64,000 bases of DNA, taken from Mycolicibacterium brisbanense (GTDB lineage: Bacteria > Actinomycetota > Actinomycetes > Mycobacteriales > Mycobacteriaceae). The stretch spans positions 208,455-272,454 of the forward strand of contig NZ_BCSX01000044.1 in assembly GCF_001570425.1 (NCBI RefSeq). Reading direction: 5' to 3'. The notes beneath the pieces were generated by a model, which saw only the letters and a program-made list of their open reading frames with translations, did no database searches and was not told where the DNA came from. The number at the start of each line of letters is the position of its first letter. The first letter of the stretch is position 1. The position numbers and the translations under genes are program-made. Shown piece after piece: positions 32,324 to 40,874 of this stretch.

Positions 32324-33484
32324 ATGCAACTGGCGCTCACACCGGAGGAAGCCGCGTTCCGCGACGAACTGCGCACCTTCTACACCACCCAGATTCCCGC
32401 CGAGATTCGCGAACGCAACCGGCTGGGCAAGCCCCTCGGCAAGGACGGCATCGTCACCGCGCACAAGATCCTCAACGATCACGGCCTGGCGGTCCCCAAC
32501 TGGCCTGTCGAGTGGGGCGGCAAGGACTGGACACCCACGCAGCACCAGATCTGGCTCGACGAGATGCAGCTGGCCAGCGTGCCGGAGCCGTTGACGTTCA
32601 ACGCCCGCATGGTCGGCCCGGTGATCGCCGAGTTCGGCTCCCAGGCCATCAAAGAACGCTTCCTGCCGCCGACCGCGGCCCTGGACATCTGGTGGTGCCA
32701 AGGCTTCTCCGAGCCCGAGGCCGGCTCGGACCTGGCCTCGCTGCGCACCACCGCGGTGCGGGACGGGGACAGCTACGTGGTCAACGGCCAGAAGACCTGG
32801 ACCACGCTGGGCCAGTACGCCGACTGGATCTTCTGCCTGGTCCGCACCGACCCGCAGGCCCCGAAGAAGCAGGCGGGTATCTCGTTCTTGCTCATCGACA
32901 TGAACACCCCGGGCATCACGCTGCGTCCCATCAAGCTCGTCGACGGCAGCTTCGAGGTCAACGAGGTGTTCTTCGAGGACGTCCGGGTTCCCGCCGACCA
33001 GCTCGTCGGCGAAGAGAACCAGGGCTGGACCTACGCGAAGTTCCTGCTCGGCAACGAGCGCACCGGCATCGCGCAGGTGGCCCGCACCAAGGTGCGGCTG
33101 GCCGAGGCCAAGGAACGTGCCGCCGCCAACGGCCTGCTGTCGGACCCCTTGTTCGCCGCACGGTTGGCCGAGGCCGAAAACGACGTGCTGGCACTGGAAC
33201 TCACCCAGATGCGGGTCACGTCCGACTCCGCCGACGGCAAGCCCAACCCCGCATCGTCCGTCCTGAAGTTGCGTGGCAGCCAGCTGCAGCAGACCGCGAC
33301 AGAACTGCTGGTCGAGGTGGCGGGCGCCGACGCGCTGCCGTACGAGGCAGGCGACGCCATCGCATCGCCCGAATGGGCCCAAGAGGCCGCACCGCACTAT
33401 CTGAACTACCGCAAAACCTCGATCTACGGCGGCAGCAACGAGGTTCAGCGCACCATCATCGCGTCCACCATTCTCGGATTGTGA
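32324..33484 (+). CDS. Acyl-CoA dehydrogenase, first subunit of a pair
   Basis: The 386-residue FAD enzyme has WCQGFSEPEAGSDLASL in the flavin-binding region and the C-terminal YGGSNEVQRTIIASTILGL signature. GGGAG is six bases before ATG 32324; an ATG at 32318 is too close to that sequence. It is followed after 8 bp by a second dehydrogenase, the arrangement of the alpha2-beta2 FadE pairs that act in steroid side-chain degradation. The FadE number cannot be assigned from sequence alone. The upstream near-palindrome AACCAACCGGTGGTTT may be regulatory. Confidence 0.9.
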   Translation: MQLALTPEEAAFRDELRTFYTTQIPAEIRERNRLGKPLGKDGIVTAHKILNDHGLAVPNWPVEWGGKDWTPTQHQIWLDEMQLASVPEPLTFNARMVGPVIAEFGSQAIKERFLPPTAALDIWWCQGFSEPEAGSDLASLRTTAVRDGDSYVVNGQKTWTTLGQYADWIFCLVRTDPQAPKKQAGISFLLIDMNTPGITLRPIKLVDGSFEVNEVFFEDVRVPADQLVGEENQGWTYAKFLLGNERTGIAQVARTKVRLAEAKERAAANGLLSDPLFAARLAEAENDVLALELTQMRVTSDSADGKPNPASSVLKLRGSQLQQTATELLVEVAGADALPYEAGDAIASPEWAQEAAPHYLNYRKTSIYGGSNEVQRTIIASTILGL

Positions 33485-33492
33485 GTTGAATC

Positions 33493-34593
33493 ATGGACTT
33501 TCAGCTGACCGAAGAGCAGACCCTGCTGGCCGACACCACCCGCGACGTGCTGTCGGGCTACGACACCGAGAAGCGCAACAAGGTCATCGACACCGATCCC
33601 GGGTACAGCCCGCAGGTGTGGGCCCAGCTCGCTGAGATCGGCGTTCTCGGACTGGGATTCGAAGAAGACGCGGGCGGCCCCCTCGAGATCATGGTGGTGC
33701 AGGCTGAGATCGGGCGTAGGCTCGCACCCGAGCCGGTGCTGCACGCCGCGCTGGTACCCGGGTCGATCATCGCCGAGGCAGGCACCGACGCTCAGCGCCA
33801 ACTCCTCGACGAGGTCGCCGTCGGGCAGCGCCTGCTGGCCTTCGCGCACACCGAGCCCGGCATGCGGTCGTCCGGCAGGGTTGCGACAACTGCTGTGCAG
33901 CAAGGTGATTCATGGGCCATCACCGGCCGCAAGAACCCCGTGCTGGCGGGCGACAACGCCGACACCCTTATCGTCAGTGCCGTACTGCCCGACGGCGGGA
34001 CCGGGCTGTTCCTCGTCGACGCGGCGGCAGTCACCCGCGAGAGCTACCGCACATTCGACGGCCAGCGGGGTGCGCAGATCGACCTGGCCGATACGCCCGC
34101 CGAGCCGCTCGGGGATGCGGTCGACGCCTCAGATGTCATCACCCGCGCCCTGATCCGCACGTCGGCGGGACTGTGCGCCGAGGCGGTCGGCGCCATGGAG
34201 GAGTCGCTGCGGCTGACCACCGATTATCTCAAGGCGCGCAAGCAGTTCGGCGTCACGCTGAGCAAGTTCCAGACCCTGACGCAGCGGGCCGCCGACATGT
34301 ACGTGTCGTTGGAGCTGGCCCGCAGCATGGGCCTCTACGCATCGATGTCGATCACCGACGGCGACTTCGATCCGGTGATCGCGGCCCGCACCAAGCTGCA
34401 GATCGGCCGCTCGGGCAGGCACATCTCGCAGGAATCCATCCAGCTGCACGGCGGCATCGGCATCACCGCGGAGTATCCCGTGGGCCACTACGCGGCCCGG
34501 CTCACCGCGATCGAGCACACCCTCGGATCGTCGCAGGATCAGCTGCACACCTTGATGGGCGGGCTGGCCGACTACCAGATCGTCACGCTCTAG
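33493..34593 (+). CDS. Acyl-CoA dehydrogenase, second subunit of a pair
   Basis: The 366-residue protein has the acyl-CoA dehydrogenase fold (MDFQLTEEQTLLADTTRDVL at the N-terminus, LHGGIGITAEYPVGHYAARL at the C-terminus). It is shorter and more diverged than its partner. In known heteromeric FadE pairs one subunit carries the catalytic Glu and the other helps bind FAD; I did not map these residues here. It is the last gene before a repeat-rich intergenic gap. Confidence 0.9.
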   Translation: MDFQLTEEQTLLADTTRDVLSGYDTEKRNKVIDTDPGYSPQVWAQLAEIGVLGLGFEEDAGGPLEIMVVQAEIGRRLAPEPVLHAALVPGSIIAEAGTDAQRQLLDEVAVGQRLLAFAHTEPGMRSSGRVATTAVQQGDSWAITGRKNPVLAGDNADTLIVSAVLPDGGTGLFLVDAAAVTRESYRTFDGQRGAQIDLADTPAEPLGDAVDASDVITRALIRTSAGLCAEAVGAMEESLRLTTDYLKARKQFGVTLSKFQTLTQRAADMYVSLELARSMGLYASMSITDGDFDPVIAARTKLQIGRSGRHISQESIQLHGGIGITAEYPVGHYAARLTAIEHTLGSSQDQLHTLMGGLADYQIVTL

Positions 34594-34620
34594 TTTCCCT
34601 GGGCGCGCAATTTCCCTGGG

Positions 34621-34677
34621 CGAGCAGACATTCGGGTACGCCAAACGCGGCGTGTCGGGGACCCACGTGTCTGCTCG
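34621..34677. repeat. Dispersed intergenic hairpin repeat, copy 1
   Basis: CGAGCAGACA (34621-34630) pairs with TGTCTGCTCG (34668-34677). The flanks extend the symmetry imperfectly (AATTTCCC on the left, GGGGAAAATT on the right). A second copy at 55394-55452 matches it at 45 of 57 positions. The 12-bp TTTCCCTGGGCG is also duplicated just upstream (34594-34605 and 34611-34622). The hairpin lies between convergent genes and may act as a terminator. Confidence 0.8.
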
Positions 34678-34701
34678 CGGGGAAAATTGGGCCGGGAAAA
34701 T

Positions 34702-36000
34702 TCAGGCCAGGAGCCGGTTGATGGACCCCATCGGAATGGACAACCAGTCCGGCCGGTGCCTGGCTTCGTACGCAGCCTCGTACACCGCCTTGTCCAATTC
34801 GTACGCCGCCAGCAGGTCCGCGGAATCGCGGGGGTCAACGCCCGATTCGGCGGCGTACCCGTCGCAGAAGGCCGTGGCATTGCGGTCCGCCCAGGCTTGG
34901 GCGGCAACGCCGGGCCGTTGATAGGCCGCGTAGGCAAACGAACGCAGCATGCCTGCGACGTCACGCACCGCTGAATCCGGACGGCGCCTCTGCTGCAACG
35001 GTTTTCCGGGCTCACCTTCGAAATCGATCAGCAGCCAGCGCTGCGGCGTGCGCAGTACCTGACCGAGGTGCAGGTCGCCGTGCACACGCTGCACCGTGAT
35101 CTGGCGGCCCGAGAGGTCCCGGTAGCGCTGCTTGATACGCGGCGCGTAGTCGTACAGTTCGGGCACTGCTTGCGTGGCCGTCGCCAACCGGTCCACCATC
35201 ACGTCGACCGGGAACGGGACGCTGTCGGTGCCCAGCACATCGGCAAGGCACGTGTGCACCGAGGCCACCGCCGCGCCGAGCAGGCGGGACTCGTCCGCGA
35301 AATCCGTGTCACCGGTGGTGGCCATGTGCCAGCCCTCGACGGAATCGGCGGCGAACTCGGACACCACGCCCAGCGCGCACGGTTCACCGTCCCACCGAGT
35401 TTCGATCGACCCCAGCAGCCGCGCGACGTGCTCATTGCCCGCCCGCGCCAGCGCACGGTTGAGTTCGATGTCGGGATGCACGCCTGCGGTGACCCTACGG
35501 AACACCTTGAGCATCGCGTCGCGCCCGAACACCACACTGGTGTTGCTCTGTTCGGCCGTCGAGACCCGTGGCGCGGCATCCAACGGGAGCCGGGCTCCGG
35601 GCTCTTTGGCGAACTCCACCGGCCCGACCGTGGCCGCGTCATCGATGAGCTTCAGCAGATAGCGCGCAGCATCCGCGTCGAACAACGCGTCGTACGCGGT
35701 CCGGCCGTCGTGGGAGCTGATGGCGGCGCCGGCGTGACCAGGCTGGTCACGGCCGATGGCCATGACCACCTGGTAGCGCTCCACGGTGCCGTCGACATAC
35801 GACGCGTCCAGCAGCACCAGGAACAAGTCGTCACGCAGTGCCAGTCGGTTTCTCGCGCAAGCGCTCGTCAGCGGCACGGTGAGCACCGGTCTGGCAGCAC
35901 TCAGCGTGCGGCCACGCCCGGCGTACCACCGCTGCCGCGGCAACCACGCGTCGAACGGGATGTCCAGAACCTGCACGGCGACTCCGTCGATGTCCTCCAT
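34702..36000 (-). CDS. mak: Maltokinase
   Basis: The 432-residue kinase has the aminoglycoside phosphotransferase-like catalytic motif HGDLHLGQVLRTPQRWLLID and the family-specific EQSNTSVVF, LKVFRRV and DFEGEPGKP. It phosphorylates maltose to maltose-1-phosphate, which GlgE uses to extend alpha-glucans. Length and motifs match M. tuberculosis Mak. In M. tuberculosis treS precedes mak; here the upstream neighbour is an unrelated plus-strand HTH gene, so treS must be elsewhere or missing. The 36001-36235 gap upstream has no gene. Confidence 0.93.
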   Translation of the reverse strand: MEDIDGVAVQVLDIPFDAWLPRQRWYAGRGRTLSAARPVLTVPLTSACARNRLALRDDLFLVLLDASYVDGTVERYQVVMAIGRDQPGHAGAAISSHDGRTAYDALFDADAARYLLKLIDDAATVGPVEFAKEPGARLPLDAAPRVSTAEQSNTSVVFGRDAMLKVFRRVTAGVHPDIELNRALARAGNEHVARLLGSIETRWDGEPCALGVVSEFAADSVEGWHMATTGDTDFADESRLLGAAVASVHTCLADVLGTDSVPFPVDVMVDRLATATQAVPELYDYAPRIKQRYRDLSGRQITVQRVHGDLHLGQVLRTPQRWLLIDFEGEPGKPLQQRRRPDSAVRDVAGMLRSFAYAAYQRPGVAAQAWADRNATAFCDGYAAESGVDPRDSADLLAAYELDKAVYEAAYEARHRPDWLSIPMGSINRLLA

Positions 36001-36235
36001 CAGTCCTCAAACGTACCCACTGAAGCGCCCGATGAACCGCCGTCCGATGTCACGATTCTCTGTGTCTCTGCCGATCCCTGCCGCCAGCAACGTGATTCGC
36101 TGTCACGCACGAGTTTGCGGGAAAACTAACGGTTGAATAAGAGCCTGGGACGGGTTACGTTTTCCCCGAATTTGATCTTGTCCGTGGCGGTCTGCCGGAG
36201 AGATCGCCCCAACAATTCGATTGAGGGATGGCCCT

Positions 36236-36694
36236 GTGGGTGAGTCTGCGCCTAACGACGGCGAAGCACCGGTAATCGTCGGTCTGTCTGATGCGGCGAT
36301 GCACATGTATTCCGCCGCGATCGATGCACTGCCACCCGTCAGCGACCCGGAGTTCCCCGAACGGGCCTCGGTCGTGCTGAGCGGACTGCGCAAGCTGCAG
36401 AATTCGCTGTCCGAGGCGGCGGCCCGCAGCCGGGTCACCCCGTCGGTCATCGTCGCGCTCAGCGGTGTCCGTACCCGCTACGACGAGCTCATGACCGCCG
36501 CGGCCGAGGGGCCGGGAGCCACACTCGGCCAACGGCTCTACGTGGCACGCGGCCGCGCCAAGCTCTCGACCCGGGAAGCCGCCAACGGCATCGGGCTGCG
36601 CAAGGACCTCATCGAAGCCGTCGAGGCCGAAGAACCGGCGACCGAGGCCGAGACCGCGCAGATCAAGGATCTGATCGCCGCGCTGGGCGGTTGA
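36236..36694 (+). CDS. XRE-type helix-turn-helix protein
   Basis: The 152-residue protein has a C-terminal HTH segment, GQRLYVARGRAKLSTREAAN with GIGLRKDLIEAVEAE after it. The N-terminal half is helical (ERASVVLSGLRKLQNSLSEA). GAGGGA lies six bases before the GTG at 36236. The stop overlaps the TTG of the next gene by 3 bp, suggesting coupling. The regulated genes are unknown. Confidence 0.75.
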   Translation: MGESAPNDGEAPVIVGLSDAAMHMYSAAIDALPPVSDPEFPERASVVLSGLRKLQNSLSEAAARSRVTPSVIVALSGVRTRYDELMTAAAEGPGATLGQRLYVARGRAKLSTREAANGIGLRKDLIEAVEAEEPATEAETAQIKDLIAALGG

Positions 36695-37548
36695 TCCTGA
36701 CGCGCGACTCAAGTGGGACGCGTCGCTCGCGCGACTCAGGTGGGACGCGTCGCTCGCGCGACCATGGCAACCCGGGCGACGCACCGACAGTCCCACCACC
36801 GCTGACCCCACCCGTCGAAGCCACCCGGCCATCGGCGGCCGAGGAAGCCCGCACCGTCGCCGCATCGACCAACACCGGCACGCTGGCCACCCTCACCGCC
36901 GCGGGTGACCCTTGGGCGTCGTTCGTCACGTACGGATTGCTCGACGGGGCACCGGTGCTGTGCGTGTCGAACATGGCCGAGCACGGCCGCAACCTCGCAG
37001 CCGATCAGCGGGCAAGCATCGCGATCGTGGCACCCGGAAGCGACGCGGACCCCTTGGCCAGCGCCCGCGTCACGCTGGCCGGTATCGCCGAACGCCCTCT
37101 GGGAACCGAGGCCACCGCAGCCCGCGACGCCCACCTCGCGGCGGTCGCGGCGGCGAAGTACTACATCGACTACAGCGATTTCTCGCTGTGGGTGCTGCGG
37201 GTGCAGCGCGTCCGCTGGGTCGGCGGCTACGGGCGGATGGATTCGGCCACCGGCGCGGACTACGCCGCAGCCCAGCCCGACCCGGTGTCACCGCGCGCAG
37301 CCGGCGCCGTCGAGCACCTCAACGCCGATCACGCCGCATCATTGCTCGCGATGGCCCGCACCCTCGGCGGCTATCCCGACGCCACCACCGCGGCGTGCAC
37401 CGGCGCCGACCGCTACGGCCTCGACCTGCGGGTCACCACCGACCGCGGGGTCGCCTACACCCGCGTCGGCTACGCCGCCCCGATCGGCTCGTTCGACGAA
37501 TTACGTTCTGCCACAGTCGAATTGGCCAGACGAGCCGAGGCGGGATAG
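36691..37548 (+). CDS. HugZ-like heme/flavin split-barrel protein with DUF2470 domain
   Basis: The 285-residue protein has a PPOX split barrel (about 40-190; GTLATLTAAGDPWASFVTYG, then RVRWVGGYGRMDSA) and a C-terminal DUF2470 domain starting at AVEHLNADHAASLLAMA. This order is that of HugZ-type heme oxygenase-like proteins. The only in-frame starts are TTG 36691 (overlapping the upstream stop) or CTG 36697. The first 25 residues are encoded by a 27-bp tandem repeat and look like a recent, low-complexity extension. Confidence 0.78.
   Translation: MILTRDSSGTRRSRDSGGTRRSRDHGNPGDAPTVPPPLTPPVEATRPSAAEEARTVAASTNTGTLATLTAAGDPWASFVTYGLLDGAPVLCVSNMAEHGRNLAADQRASIAIVAPGSDADPLASARVTLAGIAERPLGTEATAARDAHLAAVAAAKYYIDYSDFSLWVLRVQRVRWVGGYGRMDSATGADYAAAQPDPVSPRAAGAVEHLNADHAASLLAMARTLGGYPDATTAACTGADRYGLDLRVTTDRGVAYTRVGYAAPIGSFDELRSATVELARRAEAG
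36701..36761. repeat. 27-bp tandem repeat inside the HugZ-like coding start
   Basis: Two copies of a 27-bp unit (36701-36727 and 36728-36754) differ at one base (36712 versus 36739), followed by 7 bases of a third. It encodes SSGTRRSRD-type repeats at the protein N-terminus. It is rich in CGCGACTC and GACGCGTCGCTC blocks, and keeps the reading frame because the unit is nine codons. Confidence 0.85.
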
Positions 37549-37581
37549 GCCCACCGGAGCAGGTGCAATACGATCGCCGTT

Positions 37582-38160
37582 ATGCCTGATGCGACCGAGC
37601 GCCCGGACACCTGGCAAGCTGCCTTCGACCTGATCCGGACCCGCGGCTACGAGCACCGCGAGGAACCGTTCCGGCTCGCCAGTGGCCAGCTCAGCCACGA
37701 CTACATCGACGGCAAGTACGCCATCGACACCGGCGAGCGGATGCTGACTGTCAGCCGTGCGGTCGCCGATCTGGCCGCCGCCCGTGGCATCGAGTTCGAC
37801 GCCGTCGGAGGCCTGACCATGGGTGCCGATCCGCTGGCGCACGGCGTCGCGATGGTCACCGGCAAGGCCTGGTTCTCGGTACGCAAGGAACAGAAGAGCC
37901 GCGGCCGCGAACAGTGGATCGAAGGCACTCGGCTCCAGCCCGGCATGAAGGTCCTCCTGGTCGACGACGTGATCAGCACCGGCGGATCCACCGAGATCGC
38001 CTACGAGCGCATCGTCCCGCTCGGTGTGGTGGTGACCGGGGTGATCCCGATGGTCGACCGGGGCGACGTCGCGACAGGGCGCTTCGCCAAGCGCGGGGTG
38101 CCGTTCGCCGCGCTGGTGACTTACCGCGATCTCGGGATCGAACCGGTCAAGGACGTCTGA
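37582..38160 (+). CDS. pyrE: Orotate phosphoribosyltransferase
   Basis: The 192-residue type I phosphoribosyltransferase has FRLASGQLSHDYIDGKY near the N-terminus and the PRPP-binding motif VLLVDDVISTGGST (124-137). It makes orotidine monophosphate from orotate and PRPP in pyrimidine synthesis. The ATG is 33 bp after the HugZ-like gene. Whether this is the only pyrE of the genome cannot be seen here. Confidence 0.88.
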   Translation: MPDATERPDTWQAAFDLIRTRGYEHREEPFRLASGQLSHDYIDGKYAIDTGERMLTVSRAVADLAAARGIEFDAVGGLTMGADPLAHGVAMVTGKAWFSVRKEQKSRGREQWIEGTRLQPGMKVLLVDDVISTGGSTEIAYERIVPLGVVVTGVIPMVDRGDVATGRFAKRGVPFAALVTYRDLGIEPVKDV

Positions 38161-38169
38161 GCCACCGGT

Positions 38170-39198
38170 TCAGATGACCAAAACCGGTGCGGGCTGTACC
38201 CCGACGCGCACCGGATCTCCGGGGCTGAACGCCGCGGCGGCCGAACTCGCCAGCTGGGCGTGCAACACCGCGCCATCGGGCAACGCGACGTAGACCCGGG
38301 AGATCGGTCCCAGAAACGCCACCGAGCTGACCCGCGCAACACCCTCGGCATCAGCGGTCACCGTGATGGACTCCGGCCGCACCAGCGCGGTTCCGCCGCC
38401 CGACCCGACCGAACCGGCCAGCGTCGGTACCGACGTACCCAACAGGCGCGCGTGCCCCTGCGAAACCTCCGCCGGTACTTGATTGTTCAGCCCCACGAAC
38501 TCGGCGACGAACGGCGTCGCGGGGTTCGCGTACAAATCCGCCGGGGCGGCGAGCTGTTCGAGTTTGCCCTGGCTCATCACGCCGACCCGGTCGGCAACAG
38601 CCAGCGCCTCCTCCTGATCGTGTGTGACGAACAGCGTCGTGGTGCCGACTTCGAGCTGAACCCGGCGAATCTCGTCACGCAGCTGCACCCGGACCTTCGC
38701 GTCGAGCGCCGACAGCGGCTCGTCGAGCAGCAGCACGCCCGGCCGGATCGCCAGGGCGCGGGCCAGCGCGACGCGCTGCTGCTGGCCCCCGGACAACTCG
38801 GCGGCGTACTTGTCCTTGTGCGCGCCAAGGCCCACCATGTCCAGCATGTCCGCTGCCCGAGACATCCTGTCGGCCTTGGCTTTACCACGCATCTTCAACC
38901 CGAAGGCGACGTTGTCCAACACCGTGAGGTGCGGGAACAAGCTGTAGGCCTGGAACACCATGCCCATGTCGCGCTTGTTGGCGGGCACCGAACTCACGTC
39001 ACGACCACCGACCAGCACGGTGCCCGACGTGGCCTCGTCGAGCCCCGCCAGGATGCGCAGCGCGGTCGTCTTACCGCACCCCGATGGGCCGAGCAGGGCC
39101 ACCATCTCGCCCGGCTCGATGTGCAGGGTCAGGCCGTCGAGCGCCTTGACGCTGCCGTAAACCCGCGTGAGGTCGTTGAGTTCGACCGAGAGACCCAT
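38170..39198 (-). CDS. ABC importer ATPase (PotA/FbpC type)
   Basis: The 342-residue protein has Walker A LLGPSGCGKTT (about 34-44), signature LSGGQQQRVALARAL, Walker B LLLDEPLSALD and a C-terminal TOBE domain (SITVTADAEGVARVSSVAFL). It closes a four-gene operon with two permeases and a binding lipoprotein. Two ATGs (39225 and 39198), each with its own GAGGAG, result from a 27-bp duplication; I chose the inner one because MGLSVELNDL is the usual domain start. Confidence 0.93.
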   Translation of the reverse strand: MGLSVELNDLTRVYGSVKALDGLTLHIEPGEMVALLGPSGCGKTTALRILAGLDEATSGTVLVGGRDVSSVPANKRDMGMVFQAYSLFPHLTVLDNVAFGLKMRGKAKADRMSRAADMLDMVGLGAHKDKYAAELSGGQQQRVALARALAIRPGVLLLDEPLSALDAKVRVQLRDEIRRVQLEVGTTTLFVTHDQEEALAVADRVGVMSQGKLEQLAAPADLYANPATPFVAEFVGLNNQVPAEVSQGHARLLGTSVPTLAGSVGSGGGTALVRPESITVTADAEGVARVSSVAFLGPISRVYVALPDGAVLHAQLASSAAAAFSPGDPVRVGVQPAPVLVI

Positions 39199-39247
39199 AT
39201 TGCTCCTCACGTCCGCGGGCCCCATATTGCTCCTCACGTCCGCGGGC
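39194..39247. repeat. 27-bp direct duplication of a translation initiation region
   Basis: A 27-bp unit occurs twice in direct tandem (39194-39220 and 39221-39247). On the minus strand each copy contains a TGA, a GAGGAG ribosome binding site and an ATG. The outer copy includes the true stop of the upstream permease gene; the inner one starts the ATPase gene. The copies are identical. Confidence 0.9.
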
Positions 39248-40010
39248 CCCGCCTGCGGCCACGAGTGACCACCGCCAGAGCCAGCAACAACACGAAACCC
39301 AAGAGCAGCACCGCCAGCGAGGCCGCGACCGACGTCGGACCGTCACTCTTGCCGATCGCGACGATCTGCACCTGCAACGTCTGGTAACCGCTCAGCGACG
39401 CGATGGTGTACTCCCCCAGCACCACGGCGATGGAAATGAATGCCGCGGAAAGGATTCCGGGCCAGATGTTCGGCACGATGACCCGGGTGATCGTGGCCGC
39501 CCAGCCGGCACCGAGCGACCGCGCCGCCTCCGACAGAGTCCGCAGGTCGATCGCAGCCAGCGCCGCGTCGAGGGACCGGTAGGCGAACGGCAGTACCAGC
39601 ACAACGTAGACGAACGTCAGCGTCAGCGCCGACTCACCCAAAAAGTAAGTGACCCAGAGATAGACGTTGCGCAATCCGACCACGATCACGAGCGCCGGAA
39701 TGGTCAAGGGCAGCAGGCACAGAAACTCGATTCCACGTCGCGCCCACGGCGCCCGCAACCGCACCCAGATCATCGTCGGAACCAGCAGCACCAACATCGC
39801 GACCACGGTGAAGACGGCCAGCAGCACCGAGACCACGATCGCTTGGTAGAGCGCCTCGTCGGCCACCAGGTTGTGCCACGCCGCCAGGGTGCGGCCGCCT
39901 TCGATCAGGTTCCGCGTCGAGAAATCGGCCATCGCATAGAGCGGGAACAGAAAGAACAATCCGAACAGCAGCCACAGCCCGACACGCAGCACCGTTCTCG
40001 CGCGGGTCAT
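39234..40010 (-). CDS. ABC importer permease, second
   Basis: The 258-residue protein has about six hydrophobic helices and the cytoplasmic EAA loop (EAARSLGAGWAATITRVIVP), the contact site for the ATPase. The ATG at 40010 overlaps the TGA of the first permease (ATGA). The family imports polyamines, iron or phosphonate-type solutes; the substrate is not clear. Confidence 0.9.
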   Translation of the reverse strand: MTRARTVLRVGLWLLFGLFFLFPLYAMADFSTRNLIEGGRTLAAWHNLVADEALYQAIVVSVLLAVFTVVAMLVLLVPTMIWVRLRAPWARRGIEFLCLLPLTIPALVIVVGLRNVYLWVTYFLGESALTLTFVYVVLVLPFAYRSLDAALAAIDLRTLSEAARSLGAGWAATITRVIVPNIWPGILSAAFISIAVVLGEYTIASLSGYQTLQVQIVAIGKSDGPTSVAASLAVLLLGFVLLLALAVVTRGRRRGPRT

Positions 40011-40867
40011 TTCAGCCACCTTGCCGTGCGCCGCACCAATGCGTTGTAGGCCAGCATCACCGCTGCCACCACGACGATCATCTCCAGCGCCAGCGCGTAG
40101 GCGAACCCGGACTGCCCGAGCACCACCTCGCTGGTCAGCGCGGCGCGGATCAGCAGCGGCACGATCGGACTGCCCTGGCTGACCAGCGCCGCGGCGGTCG
40201 CGTACGCGGCAAAGGCATTGGCGAACAACAACAACGCCGACCCGAGAAAGGCAGGCGTCAACAACGGCACCGCCACCTCACGCCAGTACTGCCACGTTGA
40301 CGCCCCGAGGCTGACGGCGGCTTCCCGCCACTGCTCGCGCAGGCCTTCCAGGGCAGGCAGGAACACGATCACCATCAGCGGAATCTGGAAGTAGGTGTAC
40401 ACCAGGATCAACCCGGGCAGCCCGTACAACCAGCCCGACCCTGCCAGGTCCCAGCCCAGGTGATCGCGGGCCCACACCGTCAGCACGCCGTTGAGCCCGA
40501 TGGTAGCGAGGAAGGCGAAAGCCAGTGCCACACCGCCGAATTGGGCCAGCACACTGCACAGCGCCAGCACCGAACGCCGCACCATCGACGACGGCGGACT
40601 GCTCACGATGAGCCACGCCAATACCGCGCCGAGCACCGCCCCGATCAGCGCGGTGCTCCCGGACAGCAGCGCGCTCTTGCCGAGGGCGGCCAGTGCCGTC
40701 GGCGAGAACAGTGCGGCGATCCGGCCGAGCGAGAACGACCCGTCGGCGAAGAACGCCATCACGACGACCGTCACCGTCGGCACGATCAGGAACACGGTGA
40801 CGACCGCGAGAAACGGTAGCAGCGGCAGACTTTCGCGTACCCGCCGCATCACCACGGCACCCGGCAT
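40007..40867 (-). CDS. ABC importer permease, first
   Basis: The 286-residue protein has six hydrophobic segments and an EAA loop, EAAVSLGASTWQYWREVAVP. Start candidates are ATG 40867 and 40849. It lies 7 bp after the binding-protein gene and overlaps the second permease by 4 bp. It forms the transmembrane channel with that permease. Confidence 0.9.
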   Translation of the reverse strand: MPGAVVMRRVRESLPLLPFLAVVTVFLIVPTVTVVVMAFFADGSFSLGRIAALFSPTALAALGKSALLSGSTALIGAVLGAVLAWLIVSSPPSSMVRRSVLALCSVLAQFGGVALAFAFLATIGLNGVLTVWARDHLGWDLAGSGWLYGLPGLILVYTYFQIPLMVIVFLPALEGLREQWREAAVSLGASTWQYWREVAVPLLTPAFLGSALLLFANAFAAYATAAALVSQGSPIVPLLIRAALTSEVVLGQSGFAYALALEMIVVVAAVMLAYNALVRRTARWLK

Positions 40868-40874
40868 CGGTCGC

